Positions 53,701 through 64,000 of a stretch of DNA of 64,000 nt are shown piece after piece (the stretch's first letter is position 1; each line of letters begins with the position of its first letter). The notes beneath the pieces are model-generated. The model saw nothing but the letters and a program-made list of their open reading frames with translations, was not told where the DNA came from and searched no databases. A program made the position numbers and the translations under genes. Origin of the DNA: Lucifuga dentata (lineage: Eukaryota > Chordata > Actinopteri > Ophidiiformes > Bythitidae); contig VXCM01000238.1 in NCBI GenBank assembly GCA_014773175.1, positions 310,001-374,000 on the forward strand. Direction: 5' to 3'.

Positions 53701-56248
53701 GCCAGGCCTGGCAGTGGGAGTGCAGATGTGTGGTAATTGAGTTTTGGAATGGACTGTTTGAGGTGGAGCTGCTGCTACGCTGCTCAGTCATGGCTACCCA
53801 CCCAATTTTCTCTCTGTTAAAGAGTTCTTGCCTCAGGGAGTATGCAAGTGAGTGGACTATGGCTGAGTTTTACTATGGCATAGAATTACAGATGACACAT
53901 GCTATACTGTCATAGAGAATACTGTCCACTTTGTGTTAGCATTGAAACCTGCTAACAAGATTAACCTCTGACATAGGCCCACACTAGTTATCTCCTTTTG
54001 GTGTTTTATTGAAAATTAGATGACACATTTTTTTTTTCTTTTTTTGGATTTAAAAACTTGAGTTTTGGAATGGACTGCTAAGGTTTTACTCATGTTTTCA
54101 TAAATATTTGCACCACGCACTGATCAAGTTATACATATTACTACATACATACAACATCATATACTGAGTCAAAGGTACAGACAAGCAAAATTAATGATAG
54201 GCTGGTGATGAAAGTAGAAGCTTTAGACTCCAGTGGGCTCTTAATGTTCCTCTGTGTCTGTAAGTAAGCAATTATTTATTAACACAACAGCCATAATAAC
54301 TTTGGAAGACTACACAGTCTAATATAACTGATTTCAATAGCTTAAAAAACCTGCTATATCATGTCATATGTAACTGTTGCTAGAGATGCAGTGATAGTTC
54401 ATATCATTTTTGCTTACATTAAGTAATTCTTCAGTGTGGCTTCCACTGTGTCAGGGCAGATAAATACCACAGGACCCAGTTGACACGGTTTTGTTCAAAT
54501 GCATAAACATTTAGACAGTCATTTATTTGACTGTTGCACATGCTTTATCATGAATTTGTCATTCGTGAGATTATAACTTAAATTCAGTGGCATTTCTCTT
54601 CCTCCTTTGTTATTCTGCCACCTGCGCTCTCAGATTGCACGTGTTCTGGCATGTGCTTATGTACTGAAGGTTTTTATAGCACTGACCACATCTATTTTAA
54701 CCTGAAAAATAATGATGGATATTCTGTCTAGCACTGCTGATTTGTCCCTGTGTTTTGATGTTCACGGCTGTAGTGGCATTTGACTGAAGAGTGTGGGTGG
54801 CTGTCACCCAGACAACAAAGGTTTGAGGCCACATGTCCACCTATTCCAGCACACAAATTCACGCATTAATCTAGACATAAAGATAAACAGAATGCGTTAA
54901 TAAAATCTAAATTCAGATACAAACATGCACAAATAATTCAGCTTCTATACTTGCAATTAAATTCTTCTCTCTATGCTTGACACATTGATAGCATATCAGC
55001 ATTCCTCTATGCTCTATACATGATATTTCTGTCTTATTCATGTCAGTCAAGCTATGAGCTATGTGTCTTCCCTTCATCCCTTCTTTTTAATTTCAGAAAG
55101 TGTTGCGAGATGCAGGCAGCCAAAAAGCCATGCCTGTTACAGAACAACAGAAAAGATTACACACAGAAAAACGCAAATTGAAGCTATTACCTAGCAACAA
55201 GCAAAGGAGGGCTGCTGAGGTCACTTTTGTTGTTGTTGAAAGAACTGTCTTTGGAGAAGACCATGATAATTACGAGCAACCTGAAAAATATAAAGGAGCA
55301 AAGAACAATGGTTGTCAGGTTGTGTCACCTGTAAATACACACAGCATAGCAACACAGAGAAATCTTAATTTCCAACTGATTTATATACTGTTTATATGCA
55401 ACACTTTAACTTTGACCCGCTTACTTAAACCACCCATCCAGTTATCTCTCTAAACTGAGTAAAGCTTTACTCAGACACATATAGCAGTAACAGCTGGAAA
55501 ACAACAGTAGCACAAAAGAACAAAACAAGCAAGTGTATTCAAATCAAAAAACAGAAATGTGTTTTCAGCATTAACAATTTTTTCCCCATTCACTCAGGTA
55601 CAAACAGTATTTCAGATTTTTGACTATGTTCAGATGATTCTTTGAAAAGCTGACATAATGCGCCCCAGACTAAAAATGAAGGGAAGGGGGAAGCTTAGAA
55701 CTGTGTTGAATTTGATTTCATGTGCTTCAGGGGAATTGAATAAGGCTGTTGATGGAAGTGGTGCAGGAGGGGAGGGGGATGCGAGCGCAAACAGTCACCA
55801 TTTCTTGGAGGGGATACAATTTGGAGGGCAGAGTAGATGGATGGCCAACAAACAGCTGCTGTAAGAATTCAGCATGAGAATTCATCATGAGTCTTGAAGA
55901 GAGATAAATGGAGACAGAAAGAGCCAACTATATGGCTGTATTACAAACAGATCAAAACAGTTTCGTTGTAGCTCAGGAAAATGTTCTCTAAATATATGGA
56001 TATTTAATTAATTTGTGTATCATAACATTTCATATCACTGCAGATAAGACAAATGGGAACACAGGCTGATCTTTCACTAATATTCGACTAAGCACATGAG
56101 ATGCAACAAAAAGCATGTAGTATGTTTTATCTTCTGAAAGTACAATAGATCACTACAAACTTTAGACCAAGGAGAGAGTCTTTTGAGCAAGTTGCACAAT
56201 GTGTCAAAGTCTGGGGACAGTAAACGGAATGACGTCCACAATCCCAGC
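50734..56248. other. Gene-free stretch before the hAT element
   Basis: Nothing firm apart from the exon-like segment at 55097-55318 and a 20-bp direct repeat (53737-53756 and 54058-54077). Confidence 0.5.
55097..55318 (+). other. Exon-like open segment of 74 codons, unknown gene
   Basis: The acceptor CTTCTTTTTAATTTCAG is followed by 222 nt (exactly 74 codons) that are open in phase 0, ending GGTTGTCAG|GTTGTG. The frame is closed by a TAA inside the acceptor tract, so opening coincides with the putative splice site. The peptide is strongly charged (starts KVLRDAGSQKAMPVTEQQKR; later VFGEDHDNYEQPEKYKG). I recognise no domain. The donor is weak at its +3 to +6 positions, and the frame stays open to 55453. 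Confidence 0.25.
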
Positions 56249-56256
56249 TGGTTTAC
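56249..56256. repeat. hAT target-site duplication, left copy
   Basis: TGGTTTAC directly before the left terminal repeat; identical to 57926-57933. Confidence 0.85.
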
Positions 56257-56566
56257 CAGAGCCAGCCCTAGCTTTCTGGGGCCCTAGGCAAGTTTTTTTC
56301 ATTCAGTATATTCAATTATTCTTTAGACTTAAATTTGGATTTCAAAGTAGGTAATATGATTACAATATTTCTACAAGTCAGTGAAAACCATTTGCTCTGA
56401 TCCTACCTCAAAGAAGATGTTTTAACTTACTGTTTGATCTCTACTAATAATATTGGAATTTTTCTTCCAACCTTAACAATATGTCAGAAGTGTCTTCCTA
56501 CTTAACATTATAAAGATACTGACTTTTTTTTTTTTCAGTTGTACTTACTCTAGCACACTAAAAATA

Positions 56567-56604
56567 AATAAATACATAAATAAATAAATAAATACATAAA
56601 TAAA
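56567..56604. repeat. (AAATAAATAC)n block inside the hAT element
   Basis: AAAT units with regular C interruptions. Confidence 0.9.
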
Positions 56605-56707
56605 TTTTGTTATGTTTGGAGTGGTATTTTAACTCAGAAAGAACAGTTTACACAAAAATACATGGGGATGTAATAGTTTTGGCCAGTGCTGTGCACCCAT
56701 TGTGTAA

Positions 56708-56762
56708 AACAAACAAACAAACAAACAAAAACAAAAACAAACAAACAAACAAACAAACAAAA
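56708..56762. repeat. (CAAA)n block inside the hAT element
   Basis: CAAA units interrupted twice by CAAAAA. Confidence 0.9.
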
Positions 56763-57925
56763 AACACACACATTTTAAAACATTTAAAAACTATTTGAAT
56801 ATGTCCTTTCACTCCTAAAAAAATAATTTACTGGCATGGAAATAAGATGAAACAATATAAACTCTGAATACATGCAAATAAAGCCTTCAACACGCTGCTT
56901 AAACAAACATCAGATGTTCATCCTGACCAAAACACAACTAAAATGTGCAATAAAGTTTCAACCTTACCTTCATTTAGATGATATAAGTCCCTGAAAATAG
57001 ATCCTGAGATCCTGTGATTAGTTTTTGTCTCGGGTAATCCATTTTAGAGAAAACTCCACTCAAACCGGCTTCCACGTGTTCCATTGGGAAATGGGATCCA
57101 TTCATTATATCTGATGACATTTTTTACAGAGTTACTGGATGTGATTGACATGGATTTCATCCAATAGGAGACATTCTAAGCTTTCAAACGATGTATACAT
57201 GCTCGGGTAGGTGGTCAGTTCACTCACCATTTAGGCCATTGAACATAGAGGAGCGGCTGGTCACGTGATCCATGCATGTTACGCTGCCATTTTTAAATCT
57301 TGTTCCTTATGCTTTGAGACCAGCTGGCTCTCTGATGATCCACCGCCATGTTTATAGCGTTGAGACATTTTTGCACATTTTAGCTATTTTAAATAGATTT
57401 AAAAAGGATGAAAAAGTGGTCAGCTTACTAAATGCCTTATAAAACAGCCAAAAGTAAAATGTAAATTAAACACATTTCAAACTAGTAATTCCTAATAACA
57501 TATAAAAGGGGCGTGGCTACCCTTTATCTCCCACTCTGCAGTATTAACCTTACATCCCAGAATTCCCCCAAATCACTCCATAAATATTTACCAAATCTCC
57601 TGTGAGTCTAATCTTGGCTAAAATGTAATGTCAAACCATAATATGCATAAGTTCTGTGTTATGATATTATTTCTGTGCTGAATAAAGTGTATTTTATAAC
57701 ACACCGTTAGTGAGTTGTCTATGCAGATTGAGCTCTGTATATAATGTGCTGATGCATTTAGTTATAATTCACGAAGTTAACACACAGATTTCATTACAGT
57801 TCTGCAACTCTTGTTTACTGCTAAGGAGACTTCACTTTAGTTTCACTCTTGCTGTGGGGGCTCCCCCCAGTGGCCATGGAGGCCTTGGCAACCACCTAAT
57901 TTGCCTATTCCGCAGGCCGGCCCTG

Positions 57926-57933
57926 TGGTTTAC
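57926..57933. repeat. hAT target-site duplication, right copy
   Basis: TGGTTTAC directly after the right terminal repeat CCGGCCCTG; identical to 56249-56256. Confidence 0.85.
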
Positions 57934-59813
57934 TAATGCGGCCTGTGCTACAGTGCAGACCTTTTTTGTCTTCTTTATTTATGATTTGCAGGCTAAATAG
58001 TTTCTGAGAAAGACATGACATTATTCTGCATATTGACTGTTGATTTTCAGCTGATGCATTGAATTTTCAACCCTTTGACAGTTTTGACATTCTGAAACAA
58101 AAAGAAATGTGCCACCAGATGTCTCTGGCTTTGGCAAGCATTCTTGTTTGGATAGCTCCAATTGCAATAAAAAGAACACACCAAAGTCCCAAATGAGTTT
58201 GCCTAAGGAAAATGTTTGATTAAACAGGCCAAAAAGATCATCTTTGCAGGGGCTTTGGGATGTAAATCTTCCCTTAACTCTACCACTACCTGCTATGTGC
58301 TTTACACCCTGCTGTAACTAAATTATAAATCTGATAGGGAATAAATGATGGCTGCTCTGTGTTATACTTGGCTAATCCCTATTTGCTCAGGCTTTGCTCT
58401 TTTTAGTGCCCTTCCTATGTTCTGCTCTTTATGCTTTGCTGTGCAGCTTTCAGCTTCTGGGCTTTATTCACTAGCTAAACCATGTTCTGCAAGTCCACAT
58501 CACTACTAAAGGCCAAGGACACTATCACATTGGCTTTGGGATACAATTCTATAGGCCTTTCAATGCACTCCTCTGAGGTAGATACAGATGGCAAATAAGA
58601 TACAGTTACTGTCAGTTTTATCACTAGTCAGACTGGAAAATGGCTGCAAATTTTGACCTATATGACTCACTGACTAGAATCTCCAAGGTATCAGTAACCT
58701 TTAAAGAAAAAAAAAAAGAATTAAACAGAATAACAAAACAATTCCATTACTCTGATTAATTGATTTTGAATGCTTTCAGGGAAGTGGTAGGAAGGATAAA
58801 TGCTACTTTATGTTGAAAGAACTCAGGTGATTGCAGTTAAAGCTAAGACATGAATGGTTTCTTGTATGTTGATGGAAGCACAGCTATCCACTCACAACGG
58901 GGGTCTTGCTACATGCATAATTTAATATATATATTTTTTAAATTAATTGTATATCTAGCACTAATATAAGCATGAAGTCACACTATGTAGCATATATGTG
59001 ACTTAATATTTTCTTTCAATGTCCTAGAAAATGATGTTCAATCAAAATGCATCTAGGTATGCATTAAAGACATAACAGTTCATATAAAATATAGCCCTGT
59101 AACTATTAGTTGAAGTGTAGCTTGGGGTACAAATAATTGATGTAATAGAAACATGGTATGAGTACATATAAAATGTATCAGGAAAGAACTTCTTATGAGC
59201 AGAGCTATGGCAGGGGCTCATTAAATCAGATTTCACCCTTTCAGAAACTCCACAGTGCTCATTAGGATGGAGTATCCTGCCACATGTGGAGCCTTGACAA
59301 CTCCAAAGGAGAACCATAAAGAACTGGAGGGTGACAGCAAAGAGAACAAGCAGATTTGACATAAATGCCACAGGTGCAAGTCTACAAAAAGGGAATAAGA
59401 GAGCAAGAGAAACTGAACAAGTGAAGGAATGAACAAATAAGAAGATGGATATCTTCAGTTATCATGCTTTATAGATGATATTCAGAGCATGGCCCTGCAT
59501 TTATCACAGCACTGCTGCTATTGTGCTGTCGCTGCTACCCATCACAGGTAATGGTGGGGGTGTGGGGNAGGGTGGAGGGTGTGGGTTATGGTGGTGTAAG
59601 GGTAAATGACAGCTAGGAATGAGGGAAGAGGGAGCGCTGAATGAATGAACTGGCGTACATCCATGTGATGGCAAATGAAAAATAATGAATAGTAAAGACA
59701 GAAATGTCTACAGTGAGGGAAATGAGGAGAGATGAGACTCAGTCTCAGTTTTTCAAACACGCCCCCTCCTCCACCCAGCTCACCCACCCTACCATCCTCA
59801 TCTTTTCCCGCAG

Positions 59814-59915
59814 CTGATGATTATAGGATCTATCAACTCACTGATATGCAGGAGATTCTGTTAATTATTTGGACAGGACCTTGCACCTGTCTGTTTCTCT
59901 CCAAATGGTTCATGG
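59814..59915 (+). other. Weak exon-like segment after a strong acceptor
   Basis: A pyrimidine-rich run ending CATCTTTTCCCGCAG precedes 102 nt ending CATGG|GTATGA. One frame is open (DDYRIYQLTDMQEILLIIW). No family is recognised and chance is quite possible. Confidence 0.15.
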
Positions 59916-62451
59916 GTATGAACGGGAGCCCAAACACAAGGCATCAGAAGTGGGAATGAGACACACACCTGTTGGAAAAACAGCTCAGTCCATCAGGGTT
60001 GGATGACACTTGGAAATTTCTAAGAGTCTGCATTAGAGCAAAAACAACTCGATGGCTGCTGAGAGTTCTGCATGGGTGCACCTCATTATGGCATGGCAAT
60101 GAGTCATGCTGTTCAAATGGACTGTCACTTGTGCTGAAACTCAGCGGCTAGGAGACGATGAACAAACACTGGAGATTAGCTTTAGAGAGGTAGCTGTTTC
60201 AGAACAGTCTAGACTTGCAGTGATGAGCTAAATGTCTCCTGCTGGCCTAATAGGCTCTACTGTCATATAAGCAAGAAGATTGTTGAGCTAATAAACCTGC
60301 TGGTTTTATTATTCTTTTTTTTATAAGGAAAAAACTGTAAGTCAACAATAGAACAGATGTAAATGTCTCTGAGATGTGTTATGATGGCATAAATAGATAC
60401 TTTTTACAGCAGCCGTACAACAGCTTGGCATACAACACCTCCTTAAACAGTCACTTGATTTTATGAGTTTTATCAGTGCCCCTGAGGTGTAACTGAGGAG
60501 CCACTGATGCAGGATGTATCTCATCTGACATGAATGGGGCTTCAAACTTTGGTTTCTTGCAAGAAATATGACTTCATTGATCCACAATCAACAAAGCAGG
60601 CCTCCATCAAAAGAACTCCGGGGGACTCCTGTGACAGTTTAGTTTTGATTGACTGAACCTCTTCTCTTTATTGACTTTGAAAGTGAATGAAGCTCACACG
60701 GCAAGTCTCACTGGGTTTACAGCTTCAGTCAGACATGTTCTTCAAACATGAGATCTTTGTATGCTGTCACTCAACTGAAAACCAATATGCCTGTATGCCA
60801 TGTTCATATCAAACAGCTGGGGTTCACAGACAATAAATGCAATTCCTCTGCTCTTCTCTAATACATGCTGTTTTTTCCTTTTTTTTTTGGACTTCCACCT
60901 TCCACCTTCCTTTAATTATCCACTTTGTGATGCCATAAATAGCTTTGGTCTTTGTTGTACATTGTCTAAAGCAATTATTAGTAGCTTAAGCTTTTATACT
61001 AACAATTAAACTCGTGCAAAATATGTTTTAGAGGAAAGTCGTCCTGAATCTGTTCTTTGTCAACTTACTGAGGAAGGCTGATATTTAACTTATCTGTAAA
61101 ACATGCTTAGATTTCCCTGCCAAATACTTATGCAAAATGCAAACAGATCTTGAGGATCAATGTTTATTTTTTTTTTTAAATTTTGTTATCCTTGTTCCCC
61201 TACTTGGGGAACAAAATATATGATTAATTTAAGGTGATTAAATTTAGTCAACTAAAACCTATTTGTTTAGGTTCAGGAAACATGTTCATAGTTGGATACT
61301 GAATTTGAGTATGAGCCTGGATTGAAACCTTGGTGCCTGATTTCAAGTCCTATATACATCGATCCACCTTGACCTCCTCCCTGCAATTTTGCTACAAAAT
61401 AAGTACATCACACTTTCCTCTGTGGCCAGAGTACGCAAATAGAAAACAAAACAAAACAAAACAAAACAAAAAAAGAAACATAGTTTTATTAGCCACATAT
61501 TTTGTATATTCCTCAAGGCTAAGCTTTTCAGACACAAGATTTCAATTACACCTCCAAAACAACACAGCATACGTGTATGAATGCATGCATTTTCTAGTAA
61601 CAGCTGCTGTATGGTGACTTCAGCTGCAACTGTATTGACACCCACGTGGTTCAGTTTAAATAGAATATCTAAATTTGTACATACTGTACTGGTGGGGAAA
61701 AAAAAGTGTAAATTCAACAATTTTTTGTGTGGCCACTAAAATGTGTTTCTTCTTTTACTGTAGCTGCACAGATGTCTATGTGAAGCCTGGATAATATTCT
61801 AAATAGCATAAGGGTTGGGATGCTGTTTTGAGGAGTCATAATAAAACGGATTCAAAGTTGTCCCACTGAGTAAATTCTGGTCTTTACTAGGTTTGATTAC
61901 ATTCTGGTTTCATTTACTACCATTTAATCACCCTTCAGCTTACATCACACAAGTTTTAGGCTGAAGACAACAAAATTCTTTATCACTTCCAAAAGTCAAG
62001 CTAAATCACTTGCATCATGATGAATGAAATATGTGGCATTTTTATTTTTGCTGCCTACTTGGTAAACAAAACATTTTCTTGATAAACCAACTCATCAGCC
62101 ATTTGTAAGTGACATGACATATTCTAAACACACAGAACTGTATGTGGAAGATCAGACATGTTGGCTACCTGGCCCATCGCCTCATGTGGAGGTTTCATAC
62201 TCAATGCCCAAATAGCAAATTCAAGCTGTCTCTTCACAGTACTTACCTTGTGCATAATGTGCATTTCTGATGAAGGTGTACCAACACCCAGATATGGTTG
62301 TGATCAGAGAACAAAAGCTCAGGGACGTGTAGCTGACAAAAAGAGAATGACAACCATGTTTGAATGAGTCACATTGAGATTCTGTGGAGATACACATTGA
62401 TACTTCGACAGTCACTTTGCTTCATCTGTCTACATAAAGCATTGCTTTCAA

Positions 62452-62473
62452 ACACACACACACACACACACAC
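62452..62473. repeat. (CA)n microsatellite
   Basis: Eleven CA units. Confidence 0.95.
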
Positions 62474-63779
62474 TTTCTCCTGACTTCATCTACTCTGTTC
62501 AGGTGTTTGTGTTTGCATTTCATGCTTTAGATGTGCACATCCCTGGCTCGTATCTATCTCAGTATAACTGCGGCATATTTTAAACTGTGACCAAGGAAGC
62601 AGGAAGAATGATTACTGTCTCCATCCCTCGCTGCCATCTAGATTCCAGTGTGCAGGTGGCAGAGTACTGTAGAGTGTTTTTGCACATATATGATGTGTTA
62701 ACAACATAGACAGTTGTGTATATGTGTGTCTGCATGCAGAGGGTTACATAAATTTACTCCCTCTTTGGACCAGTAGCCAAGGTGCTGCTACCTCCCCCAC
62801 AATGACAGCTCCATAGATTAAACCCTGAGTGGCAAAGCCTGCTGTTTAGTATTTCACATGACCCACCTACGCTGTCTGGGCCACACCAAATGGCAACACA
62901 GGCAGTGTAATTGCTCAGGTATCACTCTCAGAATGGAGAAATGTGTATTCCAACTGTGTGAGTAACTTCTGTGGCCTATTTTAGTGTTAAAATGCGTCTT
63001 GCATCTTTACATCAAACAGGTCAGAGGCATCTGAAAGTCAATGAAAAGAGAAAATGTTATTCAACAAGGATTCACAAAAAAGGTATTCAGATGGTAGATC
63101 TCATAGAATTTTCAGTTAAGCCATAACATTTATAACACACAACTCCTACTGCCTTCCCAATACAACATTTAAAGATCATTTCTTCTGCAAAAGGAAATGA
63201 AGTTCACTACATCTGTCACATTAGACAGAGACTAGTATAAATTAGCCCATTTAAATTTGTAGTAAAGACCTGTGTCTTTTTTAAGAGTATTTCCCTGAGA
63301 ACGTCCTTGCCCATGTACTTTATGATCAGTCATACTGCCAAAGTTATTTAAAGTTGTGTGCTACGGTTTACATAAAAATTAGTTTAAAATCATGTAACAT
63401 GTTTGCGGCCCAATGTTGATCAATAATGCAGGGGTGACAGGGAGTGACAACTGCCAACATTAATATTGTTAGCCAGAGATTATCATCATGAGTGCAGCTT
63501 ATAAATTTAATTGATCGGAATTTCTAGTTGACTTCATTGGGAATCTATAATGGCATGCCAACAACAATGCCATCCATACCATTTTGGGATAGATAAGTTG
63601 ATATAATATCTATCAAGGATTATTGCTGTTGTCTTGTTTTGGAGTCTATACTTCATCTATACTTTAGTGCCCAAGAAATCATTTAATGCAGCAATAAGTT
63701 TCTAAAATGTTCCAAGACAAGGCTTCTGCAGTTTTGTTTTGATGGTGTGAGCTTTCACTGACACCTTGTTTTTTTACAG

Positions 63780-63797
63780 ACATACTGGAAGCTAAAG
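63780..63797 (+). other. Possible 18-nt microexon
   Basis: ACATACTGGAAGCTAAAG lies between CTTGTTTTTTTACAG and GTATGG. It encodes TYWKLK in one frame. Very short segments between splice-like sites arise often by chance. Confidence 0.12.
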
Positions 63798-64000
63798 GTA
63801 TGGAAGGAATTTCGCTAAGGGCCTCATTGACAGTGAAGGTCACTTAACTCATTTGGATTTTGAAGGAACCTATCTCTTCCATATTTTCTTTGTTTTTCCT
63901 CACAACTGAAGTCAGTGACACACGTTACATCTCTTAGGAAGAGAATGGGTTAGACCACGGGTTTGCCTGCAGAGTTGGAGTAAGTATTTCACATTAGTTG

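Larger units (their letters stand above)
56257..57925. mobile_element. Non-autonomous hAT transposon, 1669 bp
   Basis: The element is flanked by an exact 8-bp direct repeat TGGTTTAC (56249-56256 and 57926-57933), the target-duplication length of hAT elements. Its terminal inverted repeats start CAGAGCCAGCC (left) and CAGGGCCGGCC (right, reverse complement), the usual CAGRG hAT start. Inside the left end is GGGGCCCTAGGCAAG, and near the right end CCTTGGCAACCACC. No transposase frame is present. The interior is AT-rich and holds an A/T-rich tandem block (56567-56604) and a (CAAA)n block (56708-56762). The identical target copies suggest a fairly recent insertion. Confidence 0.85.
57934..64000. 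other. Gene-free right end
   Basis: AT-rich with a G-rich stretch around an N at 59568, an (AAAAC)n run at 61445-61475, a (CA)n block and two weak exon-like segments. No gene is recognised. Confidence 0.5.

Overview
The window is vertebrate nuclear DNA, most likely from a ray-finned (teleost) fish. It is AT-rich and gene-poor, with spliced genes, many dinucleotide and tetranucleotide repeats, and retrotransposon and DNA-transposon remnants of fish type. Two protein-coding genes can be supported firmly, both on the minus strand. rpl38 (ribosomal protein L38) is complete, with four coding exons and a non-coding leader exon between 10.8 and 13.5 kb. Exon 1 of ttyh2 (tweety family member 2) lies at 9084-9212. 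As I recall the human map, RPL38 is followed by TTYH2 in the same orientation there too, so the pair looks like conserved vertebrate synteny. The other ttyh2 exons were not found and must lie beyond the left edge, so intron 1 is longer than 9 kb.

Layout: 1-9083 is ttyh2 intron 1, holding repeats, a retrotransposon tail at 7.1-7.34 kb, probable dispersed repeats at 7.34-8.0 kb and one GC-rich exon-like segment on the opposite strand (5384-5472). 9213-9640 is the ttyh2 leader and promoter area. 10.8-13.55 kb is rpl38 with its polyadenylation signal, a pyrimidine-rich (TOP-like) leader and a TATA/ETS-type promoter. From 13.6 to 64 kb no coding exon is recognised. In human the next gene on that side is SDK2, transcribed away from RPL38, so this half may be intergenic or a long first intron of an sdk2 orthologue; this is inference.

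Mobile elements: a 5'-truncated, frameshifted L2-like LINE (22.35-23.64 kb) with an inverted duplication of its own 5' end; a second decayed LINE 3' end (39.32-39.79 kb); a LINE/SINE tail (40.03-40.12 kb); a SINE-like fragment (25.68-25.9 kb); a 313-bp TTAA-bounded MITE (32139-32451); and a 1669-bp non-autonomous hAT element (56257-57925) with an exact 8-bp target duplication.

The least expected signals are several perfect or near-perfect short-loop hairpins (21.30, 22.31, 39.84 and two abutting at 50.68 kb), a long structured hairpin in rpl38 intron 3 that pairs better on the sense strand, and an exact 64-bp duplication on either side of a single N, which looks like an assembly artefact. No new multi-gene system was found.
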